Of a stretch of 64,000 nucleotides of DNA, positions 8,386 through 17,205 are shown piece by piece; the stretch's first letter is position 1, and every line of letters starts with the position of its first letter. Below the pieces are notes generated by a model. It had not been told where the DNA came from. It was given only the letters and a program-made list of their open reading frames with translations, and made no database searches. Both the position numbers and the translations under genes were made by a program. Location: positions 62,001 to 126,000 of the forward strand of contig NZ_CP112973.1 of assembly GCF_026410925.1 (NCBI RefSeq). The letters run 5' to 3'. The DNA comes from Halovenus salina. GTDB taxonomy: Archaea; Halobacteriota; Halobacteria; Halobacteriales; Haloarculaceae.

Positions 8386-9436
8386 GAGTTTGTTCTCTTT
8401 CAGTTGTCGCAGTCGCTTCAGTTTGTTGCTGTTCGTCGACGACTAATTGCTGTTCCGTCGGTGGAGTTGACCAAGCCATTGTGCCAGGGAACGGGTTCGA
8501 GAGTTCGTCCCAGTTGCCATCTAGCTGTGCCTCCGGGACGAGACAGTCGTCGAGTGCGTCGACAATCGATTGTTCGTCCATCCCCGCACTGATGAAGACG
8601 AGTTTTACTTCCCGGTCTCCCCACTGTTCGTCCCAGTGGAGATCAGGGCGCTCTTCGCGATACGACTCCCGCTGAAATGCAGGCAGTGTGATAGCACAAG
8701 GACCGTTTACTGAGACCTGTATCTGGGCTCCTGCCTGATCCAAGTCGAGCGCATACCGCTCACGCCCGGCGATCCACATGTGTCCTTTGGCCCGGACTAC
8801 CGACTCCGGAACTGTCGAAAGCCACTCCCGAAACCGCTCGGGGTGGAGTGTTTCGAGGATGTGTTCGACCACCTTACGCTCTCCCTTCGAGACGAGATCG
8901 CACTTGTTCAGGACGAGCACGTCGCAAAACTCGACCTTTTCAGCGGGGAGATCCGACAAGGGTCGGGCATTGTCGTCTGTCGACGTTAGTGGATGGTCCT
9001 CGACGAACGCCTGATGGAACTGTGCAGCGTCGATCACTGTGACAGTCGTATCGAGATCGTACAGTTCTGACGCGCGGGCCGGTGAGACAAACCGCTGGGC
9101 GATTGGGACGGGGTCACTGATACCAGAGGCTTCGATGACCAGGTAGTCGAACTCCTCGTCGAACGCGAGGCGTCTCAGTTCCCGGTCGAGTTCGTTTTGG
9201 AGCCCACAGCAGATACAGCCGTTCGACAACTCTGTGACACCGCCATCCTCCATCGAGAGTTCGGAGCCGTTCTCGATGAGGTCTGCATCGACGTTCACCT
9301 CGCCGACGTCGTTGACGAGAACGGCGATGTCGTACTCTTTGCCGGCGACGCTGAGGAGATGATTGAGTAGGGTCGTCTTGCCTACCCCGAGCCCGCCACT
9401 GAGGATCGTGACCGGTGAGTGGTTATCGATGGTCAT
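8378..9436 (-). CDS. COG0523 (CobW-type) metallochaperone GTPase, copy A
   Basis: A 352-residue G3E-family GTPase. Walker A is SGGLGVGKTTLLNHLL at the N terminus, the metal-binding CXCC motif is CICC near residue 75, Walker B is the LVIEASGISDP region, and the guanine-specificity NKCD is in VLVLNKCDLV. The C-terminal CobW_C domain ends with FPGTMAWSTP. Family members load zinc, cobalt or other metals onto client proteins. Unlike its two paralogs it has no histidine-rich linker. The start overlaps the stop of the upstream paralog by 1 bp. Confidence 0.88.
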   Translation of the reverse strand: MTIDNHSPVTILSGGLGVGKTTLLNHLLSVAGKEYDIAVLVNDVGEVNVDADLIENGSELSMEDGGVTELSNGCICCGLQNELDRELRRLAFDEEFDYLVIEASGISDPVPIAQRFVSPARASELYDLDTTVTVIDAAQFHQAFVEDHPLTSTDDNARPLSDLPAEKVEFCDVLVLNKCDLVSKGERKVVEHILETLHPERFREWLSTVPESVVRAKGHMWIAGRERYALDLDQAGAQIQVSVNGPCAITLPAFQRESYREERPDLHWDEQWGDREVKLVFISAGMDEQSIVDALDDCLVPEAQLDGNWDELSNPFPGTMAWSTPPTEQQLVVDEQQQTEATATTEREQTHD

Positions 9437-10653
9437 CAGTCGTCGGCTAGTGCGAGTTCGCGCTGTTCGTCGGCGGTGAACGGGTCCGGATACTCGGTCC
9501 AGTCTTCCTCCATCTCTGCATCCGAGAGGACACAGTCTTCGAGGTCTGCAACGAGTGACTCCTGATCAAACTCACGACCAATAAATACGAGTTCTATTCC
9601 TCGATCGCCCCACTGTTCATCCCAGTTCTCTTTGAGCTCGGGACGGGCAGCGAGGTACCGCTCCTGTTGGGCCTTCGGGAGTGAGGCGATCCACGTCCCG
9701 TTCGGACCGGCCCGGACCGATTGGCCCGCCTTGTCGAGGCCCATCGCGACATCTTCGCGGCCGGCGGACCAGAAGAAGCCCTTCGCACGGATGATGCCGT
9801 CAGGCAGACTGGCGAAGAGACGGGCGATTCGATCGGGGTGAAACGGGCGGTCGGCGTCAAAGACGAACGAGGTGACGCCGTGTTCGTCGGCGGCCGCGTC
9901 GTGATGATGTCCCTCCTGGAGTTCACGCTTCCAGCCCGCAGACTGACTGGCACGCTCGAAATTGAACCGACCAGTGTTGAGAATTTCGTGGGGATCGACT
10001 GCACCGTGTTCAGTCCGAATTATCTTTGCACGCGGTTGCAGTGTTTTCAGTATCGCCTCGATCTCGTTGAGTTCCTCCTCCGGAACGAGGTCGCACTTGT
10101 TCAACAGGAGGACATCGCAGAACTCGATCTGGTCCATGAGTGCCTCTTCCGGCACGCGGTTTCCTTGTGGGTCGACCGAGTCGTCCGTGAGAGCCTCGCC
10201 GGAGTCGAATGCTTGCCAGAAGCTGTGTGCGTCGACGACACTGACCATCGTATCGAGTTCGTAGACTCCCGTCGGGTCGAACTCCGCGTCCTCGAACCCG
10301 CGGGCAAACGTCTGGGCGACTGGGATCGGTTCACTGATTCCGGACGATTCAACAAGGAGATACTCAAAGTCGCACTCTTCGGCCAATCGTCCAACCTCGT
10401 CAAGCATATCGCCGCGGAGCCGACAGCAGATACAGCCGTTCGACATCTCGATAATCTCGTCGTCGTTCTGCGTGAGGTCGGACTCGCGTTCGACGAGGTC
10501 GGCATCGACGTTCACCTCCCCCATATCGTTGACGAGAACGGCGGCGTTTAGTTCCTGCTCGCTGCTGAGAATGTGGTTGAGCGTCGTTGTCTTTCCCGCA
10601 CCGAGGCTTCCGCTGAGAATTGTTACTGGGATTGGACTGTTGTTGAACAGCAT
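9436..10653 (-). CDS. COG0523 (CobW-type) metallochaperone GTPase, copy B
   Basis: A 405-residue G3E GTPase with Walker A SGSLGAGKTTTLNHIL, CXCC motif CICC, switch region VESSGISEPIP and NKCD in LLLNKCDLV. Between the G domain and the CobW_C domain lies a histidine-rich stretch (EGHHHDAAADEHG), often seen in zinc-handling members. It is the first gene of the minus-strand operon and is divergent from the nikR-like gene at 10752; the 98-bp AT-rich space between them probably holds both promoters. Confidence 0.9.
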   Translation of the reverse strand: MLFNNSPIPVTILSGSLGAGKTTTLNHILSSEQELNAAVLVNDMGEVNVDADLVERESDLTQNDDEIIEMSNGCICCRLRGDMLDEVGRLAEECDFEYLLVESSGISEPIPVAQTFARGFEDAEFDPTGVYELDTMVSVVDAHSFWQAFDSGEALTDDSVDPQGNRVPEEALMDQIEFCDVLLLNKCDLVPEEELNEIEAILKTLQPRAKIIRTEHGAVDPHEILNTGRFNFERASQSAGWKRELQEGHHHDAAADEHGVTSFVFDADRPFHPDRIARLFASLPDGIIRAKGFFWSAGREDVAMGLDKAGQSVRAGPNGTWIASLPKAQQERYLAARPELKENWDEQWGDRGIELVFIGREFDQESLVADLEDCVLSDAEMEEDWTEYPDPFTADEQRELALADD

Positions 10654-10751
10654 ATGTCTATTATGAATCTCTTAGGGTAAAATACTAATTATTATGTTCT
10701 ACTGGGAGTGGTAATAATAGAAAATATTACTACGGGAGATAAGTTTAAAAC

Positions 10752-11186
10752 ATGGATATCGTCAGTATCTCGATGCCGGAAGTCCTGCTCGAACGGATCG
10801 ACACGTTTGTCGATACACACGGGTACAGTGGCCGGAGTGAGGTTGTCCGAGAAGGGACGCGCACACTGCTTGAGGAGTTCCACGGACAGCACATCGAAGG
10901 GCAGAAACACATCTGCACGGTAACAGCGACGTTTGAGTACTGTCAACCGACTATTCAACAGCGTCTTTCAAACGTGCGCCGTGAGTACGATAGTCTCGTC
11001 TCGGAGAGTAGCCACACACACGCCGGGAGTCGATGTTGTGTAGAGTTATTTATTCTCGAGGGACAGATAGACGCGATATCCGAGTTCGTCAACGCCGTCC
11101 GAGCAGTGCCGGATATCTGGACGGTAAACTACTCTCTCACTCCACTTGGCGAAGCACCCCTCGACAAGCATATCCAGCGAACCTAG
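10752..11186 (+). CDS. nikR: NikR-like metal-responsive regulator 1
   Basis: A 144-residue protein: N-terminal ribbon-helix-helix DNA-binding domain (IVSISMPEVLLERIDTFVD, GRSEVVREG) and C-terminal ACT-like metal domain. In E. coli NikR the nickel ligands are His76, His87, His89 and Cys95. Aligned by spacing, the His-X-His and Cys are present (HTHAGSRCC), but the first histidine is an arginine (VRREYDSL). Metal preference may therefore differ from true NikR. It is divergent from the COG0523 operon and convergent with the oxidoreductase gene at 11240. Confidence 0.85.
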   Translation: MDIVSISMPEVLLERIDTFVDTHGYSGRSEVVREGTRTLLEEFHGQHIEGQKHICTVTATFEYCQPTIQQRLSNVRREYDSLVSESSHTHAGSRCCVELFILEGQIDAISEFVNAVRAVPDIWTVNYSLTPLGEAPLDKHIQRT

Positions 11187-11239
11187 GTGCCGGACAGTGT
11201 ATCGAATCACAGAGTAGTGACGAGTCTACACCCTCGTTT

Positions 11240-12466
11240 TCACGGAGAGGGACTCGCCGCTTGGTGGGGATTTCTCTGTGGCTGGGGGTTGAGTATCCGT
11301 TCGGCTGCCCGGCGTGCACCCGGGATATTGCCTGCAAATGCCCCAAGGCTCCCTTCTGCGAGTCGTCCAGTGACAAAGATGCGGGAACACTCACCGTCCC
11401 GCGTTCTCCAAGCGAGCGTCGAGTCCTCGAGTACCGGCATCCCTCGATGGCCCCGTTCCAACTCTAATTTCGAGGCAATCCGCTCTACCAACGGTTGGTC
11501 ATACACCGACTCAAATCCCGTCGCCAGTACCACGCGATCTGCTTGATGTACGGCCCCTTGCTCCCCAGTGAGCCGTAGCCCGTCTCGTGTCTCGAGTACC
11601 ATCGTAAGTTCCTCGTGGTGGTGCTCGAGATTGTCTGTCTTGTCGAGTTCACGCTGTAGGTATGGCGGTATTGTCCCTTTCTTACGCGCCTTCCGGAGTC
11701 GGTCGTATCGTGCCTGCGATCCGGGCGGTAGTGAGTGGAGTTGCTTGGTGATATACTGCCAGTTGAGCCACCGTGGATCTGCCTCGCGGAGCGCAATTTC
11801 GAGGGGAGACCGGGAGCAGAGGACGACCGATGCAGCCTGGTCTGCCACGGAAGTTGCAAACTGTGCTGCGGTCGTTCCGCCACCGATGACCCAGACACGT
11901 TCCCCGTCTTCGATGCGCTCCGGTGGGGCTGTCGGTTCGTCCCAAACGTGGCTGACGCGATCCATGTCCCCTGCCCAAGCAGGACGGTTGAATCGTTCAT
12001 TTGGACCAACAGCGAGCACGACGTTTGCTGCTCGAATCGAGCCAGTCGTTGTCTCGACGATAAGCGGTCCGTCGCCAGAGATACCCGTGACTGTCGCTTC
12101 GCGGACGAGCTCTTGGAGGTCGAACCGCTCAATGACCTGCTCCGCGTATTCGACAAAGAGGTCGAGCGTCGGGCGAGGTTGGCTGTTCTGTGTTGAAATC
12201 AGTTCATCGTCGCGGACTTTCGCTTCGGCAAACCGTTCGAGGCCGAATGGTGAGGGACCAATGTGCTGGACGTAGTTCGATCGCAACGTCTCCATACCGC
12301 AGGCTCGTGCCTTCCGACGGAACGATGCGAGTAGTTCACCCTTGCTGTCCACGACCATGAGGTCATCCGGGGTGATGTCGGATTCTTTCAGTTCTCGGGC
12401 GATATACGTCCCGTGGATTCCACCACCGACAATCAGCCATGTGACCTCGGAATCACGAGCGCTCAT
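11240..12466 (-). CDS. FAD/NAD(P)-binding oxidoreductase (COG4529/monooxygenase-like)
   Basis: A 408-residue flavoprotein with two dinucleotide-binding motifs: FAD site LIVGGGIHGTYIAREL at the N terminus and NAD(P) site VWVIGGGTTAAQFATSVAD near residue 190, plus the ATGFESVYDQP motif typical of the lysine/ornithine N-monooxygenase-like group. Substrate unknown. It has a broken homologue at 14233 and a C-terminal relic at 1133, so the type was once present at least twice beside nikR or COG0523 genes. A part in metallophore or thiol metabolism is a guess from context. Confidence 0.75.
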   Translation of the reverse strand: MSARDSEVTWLIVGGGIHGTYIARELKESDITPDDLMVVDSKGELLASFRRKARACGMETLRSNYVQHIGPSPFGLERFAEAKVRDDELISTQNSQPRPTLDLFVEYAEQVIERFDLQELVREATVTGISGDGPLIVETTTGSIRAANVVLAVGPNERFNRPAWAGDMDRVSHVWDEPTAPPERIEDGERVWVIGGGTTAAQFATSVADQAASVVLCSRSPLEIALREADPRWLNWQYITKQLHSLPPGSQARYDRLRKARKKGTIPPYLQRELDKTDNLEHHHEELTMVLETRDGLRLTGEQGAVHQADRVVLATGFESVYDQPLVERIASKLELERGHRGMPVLEDSTLAWRTRDGECSRIFVTGRLAEGSLGAFAGNIPGARRAAERILNPQPQRNPHQAASPSP

Positions 12467-12550
12467 GTCTCAGTACAGTAGCCAGAGTACTATTAAAATT
12501 ACTATAGCAAATAATAACTATTATGGATAACTAGTCTATATTTGTTACTG

Positions 12551-13810
12551 ATGGATACGATGACAATCCCAGTGACAGTGTTGTCTGGAACGCTCGGTGC
12601 GGGAAAGACGACAGTACTCAATCACATGTTGGCCGAATGCGAGAACCGCGAGATTGCAGTGCTCGTCAACGATATGGGCGAGGTCAACGTCGATGCGGAC
12701 CTCGTTGCCGAGTCCTCAGATATCTCCGAAGAGGAAGAAGAGTTGATCGAACTCTCGAATGGCTGTATTTGCTGTGAGTTGCGGGGAGATCTGTTAGATT
12801 CCATTGGCCGGCTTACGAGCGAACGTGAGTTCGATGCGCTTGTTGTTGAGTCGACCGGCGTTGCCGAGCCACTCCCAGTCGCCCAGACGCTGACGATGGG
12901 GTTCGATCAGTCGGATCTCGATCCAACGGAGTTTTACGAAGAAACGGGAATCGAACCGATGGAGAACTGTCACCTCGATACGACAGTGACCGTCGTCGAC
13001 GCCCACCAGTTTGACGAGGCGATGAACTCCGACGAAATTCTGGACGACGATGGAACAGACAAACATCTCGGCGATTTGCTCGTCGAACAGGTCGAGTTCT
13101 GTGATGTGCTCCTCCTGAACAAGTGCGATCTCGTCGAGGAGTCGACACTCACCGAGATCGAGGAGACCCTCGAACGGCTTCAGCCACGGGCGGAGATCGT
13201 TCGGACGGAACACGGTGCGGTTGATCTCGAGAAAATCGTCGAGACCGGACGATTCGATTTCGAGGAAGCAAGCCAGTCAGCTGGCTGGATTCAAGAACTC
13301 AAAGAGCCACACGCGTCCGCCGAAGAGGAACACGGTGTGAGCTCATTCGTCTTTCACTCACGACAGCCCTTTCACCCTGAACGATTTGCGGACCTGCTCG
13401 ATGAATTTCCGGGTACCATCGTCCGGTCGAAGGGTCACTTCTGGCTCGCCGGCCGTGAGGAGATCGCGTTGTCACTCAACGTCGCCGGCCAGTCCGTCCG
13501 CGTTGGTCCTGGCGGTCGGTGGATTGCAACACTTCCGGAGGAAGAACGGCAAGAACAGTTCGAAGCAAACCCTGTCCTTGAGGAATTGTGGGACGACGAG
13601 TGGGGCGATCGCGGCACACAGCTGGTCGTCATTGGCCGAGAGATGGACCACGACGAGATCCGCGAACGGTTCGAATTCTGTCTGCTCACCGACGAGGAGA
13701 TGAGCGAGGAGTGGAACAGCTACAAGGACAGATTCCCGAGGTTTGAACTGGACGGAGAGGACGCGCTCACCGGAGAAGACGAGGCTGAAGAACTCGGAAT
13801 TGCAGACTAA
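12551..13810 (+). CDS. COG0523 (CobW-type) metallochaperone GTPase, copy C
   Basis: A 419-residue G3E GTPase with Walker A SGTLGAGKTTVLNHML, CXCC motif CICC, the VESTGVAEPLP switch and NKCD in LLLNKCDLV. The linker has scattered histidines (PHASAEEEHG, FHSRQPFHPERF). The ATG at 12551 is preferred to a TTG three codons upstream. It heads a plus-strand operon with an 85-residue protein and a uS14 paralog. ATTACTAT at 12498-12505 lies in its AT-rich upstream region and is the complement of the ATAGTAAT octamer found near nikA. Confidence 0.9.
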   Translation: MDTMTIPVTVLSGTLGAGKTTVLNHMLAECENREIAVLVNDMGEVNVDADLVAESSDISEEEEELIELSNGCICCELRGDLLDSIGRLTSEREFDALVVESTGVAEPLPVAQTLTMGFDQSDLDPTEFYEETGIEPMENCHLDTTVTVVDAHQFDEAMNSDEILDDDGTDKHLGDLLVEQVEFCDVLLLNKCDLVEESTLTEIEETLERLQPRAEIVRTEHGAVDLEKIVETGRFDFEEASQSAGWIQELKEPHASAEEEHGVSSFVFHSRQPFHPERFADLLDEFPGTIVRSKGHFWLAGREEIALSLNVAGQSVRVGPGGRWIATLPEEERQEQFEANPVLEELWDDEWGDRGTQLVVIGREMDHDEIRERFEFCLLTDEEMSEEWNSYKDRFPRFELDGEDALTGEDEAEELGIAD

Positions 13811-13812
13811 CA

Positions 13813-14070
13813 ATGTCAGTAGATTTTCAAACTGCAGTAAAAAAGGGTATAGCACGAGAAAACCGATCGAACGCAATCGACAGACTCGTCGAAAAAAATG
13901 AGCGAGCAAATCTGTCGGTGCTCGTCCAGGCAGGCGGGCTTGCTGGCACGTTCCGTCGCCAGGCACTCGAAGGACTCATCGACTGCAGCGGTACCGAACA
14001 GTTAGAATCGCTTGCAGATGATCCCTCTGTCCCGGAACCGTTGCGGCGGCGGGCCAGGGAGGTAGTATGA
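13813..14070 (+). CDS. Hypothetical 85-residue protein in the COG0523/uS14 operon
   Basis: Not recognised. It is helical and ends with two short helical units ([40 protein letters not shown]) resembling a HEAT-like repeat. It starts 2 bp after the COG0523 stop and overlaps the uS14 paralog by 4 bp (ATGA), so it is co-translated. A partner role for the GTPase or the ribosomal protein is possible but unproven. Confidence 0.65.
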   Translation: MSVDFQTAVKKGIARENRSNAIDRLVEKNERANLSVLVQAGGLAGTFRRQALEGLIDCSGTEQLESLADDPSVPEPLRRRAREVV

Positions 14071-14228
14071 GCGACGAAGAAACCACCGAGGATCAGGAGG
14101 AGCAAAAACGGCGAGTGTGTCCCGATACTGGCCGCGAGCAGGGGCTGGTTGGCAAGTACGGCATCTGGCTGTGCCGGCAGTCATTCCGGGAGAAAGCCCG
14201 CGATATCGGCTTCGAAAAGTACGAGTAA
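14067..14228 (+). CDS. rps14: Ribosomal protein uS14 paralog lacking half the zinc site (C-minus form)
   Basis: A 53-residue protein ending [20 protein letters not shown] then DIGFEKYE, which is the archaeal uS14 core. Normal archaeal type-Z uS14 has two CXXC knuckles binding one zinc. Here they read CPDT and CRQS, so the second cysteine of each pair is lost and zinc binding is unlikely. In bacteria, C-minus paralogs of zinc ribosomal proteins replace the zinc forms under zinc starvation and often sit with COG0523 genes. This gene follows a COG0523 gene in the same operon, which supports the same logic in this archaeon. That the main copy is elsewhere on the genome is assumed. Confidence 0.85.
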   Translation: MSDEETTEDQEEQKRRVCPDTGREQGLVGKYGIWLCRQSFREKARDIGFEKYE

Positions 14229-14232
14229 CCGG

Positions 14233-14775
14233 ATGACAGGCGAAGAGCCCACCACACAACAGCCAAAGGACTGTGTTGTCGTCGGTGGCGGGATCCACGG
14301 GACGTATGTCGCCCGTGAATTACTCGACGCTGGCATCGAACAGGACTTGCTTGCAGTCGTTGATCCACACGACGAACTGCTGGCCTCCTTCCGGAAGAAG
14401 GCCCACGCCTGTGGGATGGCGGCACTTCGATCCTCGTTCGTCCAGCATTTGGGATCGGAACCGTTCTCGTTAGAAAAGTTTGCCACAGAGAATAGCCGAG
14501 AACATGAACTCGTCATGACTGTCGACTATCCCGCGCGACCGTCGTTATCGCTGTTTCTCGATCACGCTGAATCGATAATCGACAGCCGAGGGATCGACGC
14601 ACTGCACAGTCAGGCGACCGTCGAGGCGATTACACGCGATGGCGACCGATACTGCATCGAAACAACCACGGGCCAAATTCTGAGTGAAAACGTCGTCCTC
14701 GCAATCGGCCGCGGTGGCCGGTACCAATATCCCGAGTGGGCGGATGTCGAGGGGTTGACCTCCTCCTCCGCGTGA
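14233..14775 (+). pseudogene. Truncated FAD oxidoreductase interrupted by an IS200/IS605 element
   Basis: The first 175 or so residues match the protein at 11240-12466: FAD motif VVVGGGIHGTYVAREL, then HACGMAALRSSFVQHLG and SENVVLAIGRGGRYQYPEW. The frame then runs into the right end of the IS at about 14755-14785 and stops. The missing C-terminal half is not found on the far side of the element near 16.8 kb, so a deletion accompanied or followed the insertion. It would have been the fourth gene of the COG0523/uS14 operon. Confidence 0.85.
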
Positions 14776-15030
14776 ACGCGGAGGAATCCCACCACGGGAT
14801 TTCAGGCCGAGCGAAGCGGCCTGTTGGTTTCAAGACGCATACGTTCCACACGTCTCTTGCTGGGTTTCAGCATCGGTGTGGCTGTCTTGTGGCCCGGTCA
14901 AAGAGGTCGTTCGAAAATCGAAGATTTTCGTGATCACGAGAGAGCGATGCTCTCTCGGACGACCCCATCCGTAGCCGAGTTCTTGGAAATCAGAGATTTC
15001 CAATGGTCGAAAAATCTTCGATTTTTCTCG
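14764..15030 (-). ncRNA. Probable omega RNA (reRNA) scaffold of the TnpB
   Basis: In IS200/IS605 elements the guide RNA of TnpB spans the 3' end of tnpB and the right end. Here four perfect short hairpins with 3-nt loops follow each other: 15009-15027, 14983-15003, 14937-14957 (9-bp arms CGAGAGAGC/GCTCTCTCG) and 14912-14930. The first three lie within the last tnpB codons and the fourth just after the stop codon. The right-end hairpin completes the series. Such regular structure inside coding sequence suggests selection on the RNA. Ends are approximate. Confidence 0.55.
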
Positions 15031-16241
15031 ACATCGTCACCGGCCTTCTGCGGGGAAGCCCGGTCGCTTTGGCGGTAACTCTCTCCACTACGGTAGCGGT
15101 CTGCAATGTTTATCGCCCCGTTCACATCGGCTTGATACTCACCGACCCAACAGCCGTCGTTCGAGCATTTGAACGTCGCCTGTCGTGGTCGGGAGCCGTG
15201 TTCACCGCAGGCGTGGCACGCCTTCGACGTGTTCCGGGGATTCACCGTCTCGACGGGAATCCCCTTCTCGGCGGCTTTGTAGCGAATCTGTGCGTGGAGC
15301 TTGGCAAAGCCCCAGCCGTGCAACCGCCGGTTCATGTACTCGCCGTAGTCCATGGTCTCGCGGATGTACGTCAGGTCTTCCAGCACCAACACTGGGTTCT
15401 CGACAGACTCGGCGTAGTCCACGACCTCGCGGGTTACACGGTGGAATATATCGTCAATCTGGTCCCACAGTACGTCACCGTAAGACTCTGCAATTCGCTC
15501 ACTGCCGCGCTTCTGAAGGCGTCTTGTGGCCGTGAAGTAGGTTTTGCGGAGGCGACGAACGGCTTTGCCGTCGTCGGCCCACAGGCGAGGGCGAGCCGGA
15601 GAACCGCTCTTGTCGCGGTGACACACCGTGACGAGACTTGCTTCTCCAATGTCCACGCCTATCGGCGTCCTGTCGAGCGAAGCGAGACAGGGCTCGGCAG
15701 AGGAGTCTGCCGGTGTCCGCTCGTCGGCGGACGCCTCAGATTGGTCCTCCACATCTCGGGTAGCGGTGACGTGGAGATACCACGTCCCGTCCCGCTCAAA
15801 CAGCCGACTCTCACCCAGCTCGGCGTCGTCTGCGTACAACGCTTCAAGCCACTCCCGTTGGTCGGGATTGGCGCGTGCCGGAATCCAGAGGTGGTAGTCC
15901 TCGTGGTGCGGGATTTTGACGTACCACTCGATAGCGTTCTGTGGCTGGTGGTCAAGTTGGAGTCCCTCGTTGGTGAACCGCACTGGGTGGTCGTCGTGAA
16001 CCTCGTCGGCGTCGTAGCTGTTGTAGAGTTGTGGGACGTACTTCTTGAGGGCGTTTTTGGCGTAGCCGCTCAGGTCGTACTCGACAACCACGTCGTTGGC
16101 GGTTGACTGTGTGTCACAGCCAGCGGCGAACGCGGCTTGAAGCGCCTGCTGGTACGCGTCCCGTGTCTCACGAAGCTTCTGCCGCTTGTGGAAATTGGAG
16201 TCCACAAGCTTCAATTCGAGCGTTTTCGTGAGTTCGGTCAC
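14934..16241 (-). CDS. tnpB: TnpB RNA-guided nuclease (IS200/IS605 OrfB)
   Basis: A 435-residue TnpB with an intact RuvC-like site: Asp in GVDIGEASLVTV, Glu in VLVLEDLTYIRE and Asp in YQADVNGAINIA. A four-cysteine zinc finger (CHACGEHG and KCSNDGCW) lies between the last two. In other members the protein cuts DNA next to a short TAM under omega-RNA guidance and helps keep the element. The C terminus is encoded within the hairpin-rich omega-RNA region. Confidence 0.92.
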   Translation of the reverse strand: MTELTKTLELKLVDSNFHKRQKLRETRDAYQQALQAAFAAGCDTQSTANDVVVEYDLSGYAKNALKKYVPQLYNSYDADEVHDDHPVRFTNEGLQLDHQPQNAIEWYVKIPHHEDYHLWIPARANPDQREWLEALYADDAELGESRLFERDGTWYLHVTATRDVEDQSEASADERTPADSSAEPCLASLDRTPIGVDIGEASLVTVCHRDKSGSPARPRLWADDGKAVRRLRKTYFTATRRLQKRGSERIAESYGDVLWDQIDDIFHRVTREVVDYAESVENPVLVLEDLTYIRETMDYGEYMNRRLHGWGFAKLHAQIRYKAAEKGIPVETVNPRNTSKACHACGEHGSRPRQATFKCSNDGCWVGEYQADVNGAINIADRYRSGESYRQSDRASPQKAGDDVEKNRRFFDHWKSLISKNSATDGVVRESIALS

Positions 16242-16627
16242 GCTTCAGCCTCTTTGTGTCGGTTGATGTAGTTCTCAACAGCTTCGCCGGAGACGTGTCC
16301 GGCTGTTCCGGCGTAGTAGCCGCGTGCCCACCGGATTTTCTCGCCGTCATGGTCGGCATGGCGGTGATTATACTTCCGTGAGGAGATCCCCTTGAACCAG
16401 TTGGCGAGTAGTGATGGGCTGTGTTTGGGCGGGCTACTGACGAACAGGTGAACGTGATCGGGCTGAACAGCTAGGTTTTGAATGTCCAAGCCCTTTTTGT
16501 CGGCAATTTCGTGGAGGATGGATTCCACACGGTCGGCAACCTCGCCCGTCAGTACCGCGTTGCGGTACTTCGGGAGCCATACTATGTGGTAGTTAAGGTT
16601 GTAAGTTGCGTGCCGTGTAGTCTTCAT
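16238..16627 (-). CDS. tnpA: IS200-type Y1 transposase TnpA
   Basis: A 129-residue HUH single-strand transposase of normal length. The HUH motif is HVHLF in QPDHVHLFVS, and the catalytic tyrosine is in the C-terminal helix EAVENYINRHKE. It starts MKTTRHATYNLNYHIVWLPK, the usual IS200 opening. It excises and inserts the element as single-stranded DNA. Its stop overlaps the tnpB start (ATGA). Confidence 0.93.
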   Translation of the reverse strand: MKTTRHATYNLNYHIVWLPKYRNAVLTGEVADRVESILHEIADKKGLDIQNLAVQPDHVHLFVSSPPKHSPSLLANWFKGISSRKYNHRHADHDGEKIRWARGYYAGTAGHVSGEAVENYINRHKEAEA

Positions 16628-16733
16628 CCGTGCTACACACTATGGTTATATTATGGCAAATATCTTGCAGGAGCGGTGGGAAATCCAGCCCTGCAATAGA
16701 ACAGTGGATTGTCACACTATGCTGTCCGCTTGA

Positions 16734-16801
16734 CCCCCGCCTGTTCGTTCCTCGGTTCCGACAGAGCGTCGGAACACTCGTCACTCACGAGAAGGCGGGG
16801 G
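16734..16801. repeat. Left-end hairpins of the IS200/IS605 element
   Basis: Outer arms CCCCCGCCT (16734-16742) and AGGCGGGGG (16793-16801) enclose a second perfect hairpin GTTCCGAC/GTCGGAAC (16755-16775). Such imperfect nested hairpins are the TnpA recognition structures at IS200/IS605 ends. Confidence 0.7.
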
Positions 16802-16915
16802 TATGCGCTCGCATCTCTATCATAATTTAATAACCGTTACTGATATATTTTGTATCTTAATATCCGGTAGGGAATAACATACTCTCTCTCGTTCCCAAGA
16901 CGGCTTCGACTACTA

Positions 16916-17113
16916 TCACCGACAGTTGGATAGATCCTCGAAGCCATCGTCCACTGCCTTGATCCAGCGCGACCCTCGCTCTGGCACGACGACACCAGGG
17001 GGATAAATCGTGCAGGTAGTGTCGTGTTCTCTGCTCACCACGAACCCGAGTAGTGTCAACCGATACTCGTCGGGATTCTCTCCATCTTTTTGTTCCGGTG
17101 ATTGCTCAGACAT
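16916..17113 (-). CDS. Small haloarchaeal protein, DUF7511-like
   Basis: A 65-residue acidic protein. The pattern CTIYPPG followed by RWIKAVDDGFEDL resembles a small uncharacterised haloarchaeal family (DUF7511 by memory; not verified). It is divergent from the P-loop gene at 17206, sharing a 92-bp AT-rich intergenic region. Function unknown. Confidence 0.55.
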   Translation of the reverse strand: MSEQSPEQKDGENPDEYRLTLLGFVVSREHDTTCTIYPPGVVVPERGSRWIKAVDDGFEDLSNCR

Positions 17114-17205
17114 TGTCCCTCACTGGCTAATATCTACTCTCTATTTAATAATCTAACTATCGTAAGTAGTAAGAATAATTAACAAGAAGCTATATTATAA
17201 TAGTA

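Larger units (their letters stand above)
14764..16801 (-). mobile_element. IS200/IS605-family element with tnpA and tnpB
   Basis: A complete-looking element: a Y1 transposase gene overlapping a TnpB gene by 4 bp, bounded by subterminal hairpins instead of inverted repeats, as in this family. The right-end hairpin is at 14764-14785 (TCCTCCGCG, loop TGAA, CGCGGAGGA). The left-end structure is at 16734-16801 (outer arms CCCCCGCCT/AGGCGGGGG). The exact cleavage sites cannot be fixed from the sequence alone. It truncates the flavoprotein gene at 14233. Confidence 0.85.

Noticed and set aside
15003..16106. 367-residue plus-strand frame opposite tnpB
   Set aside because: Valine/leucine-rich antisense translation of an intact TnpB gene.
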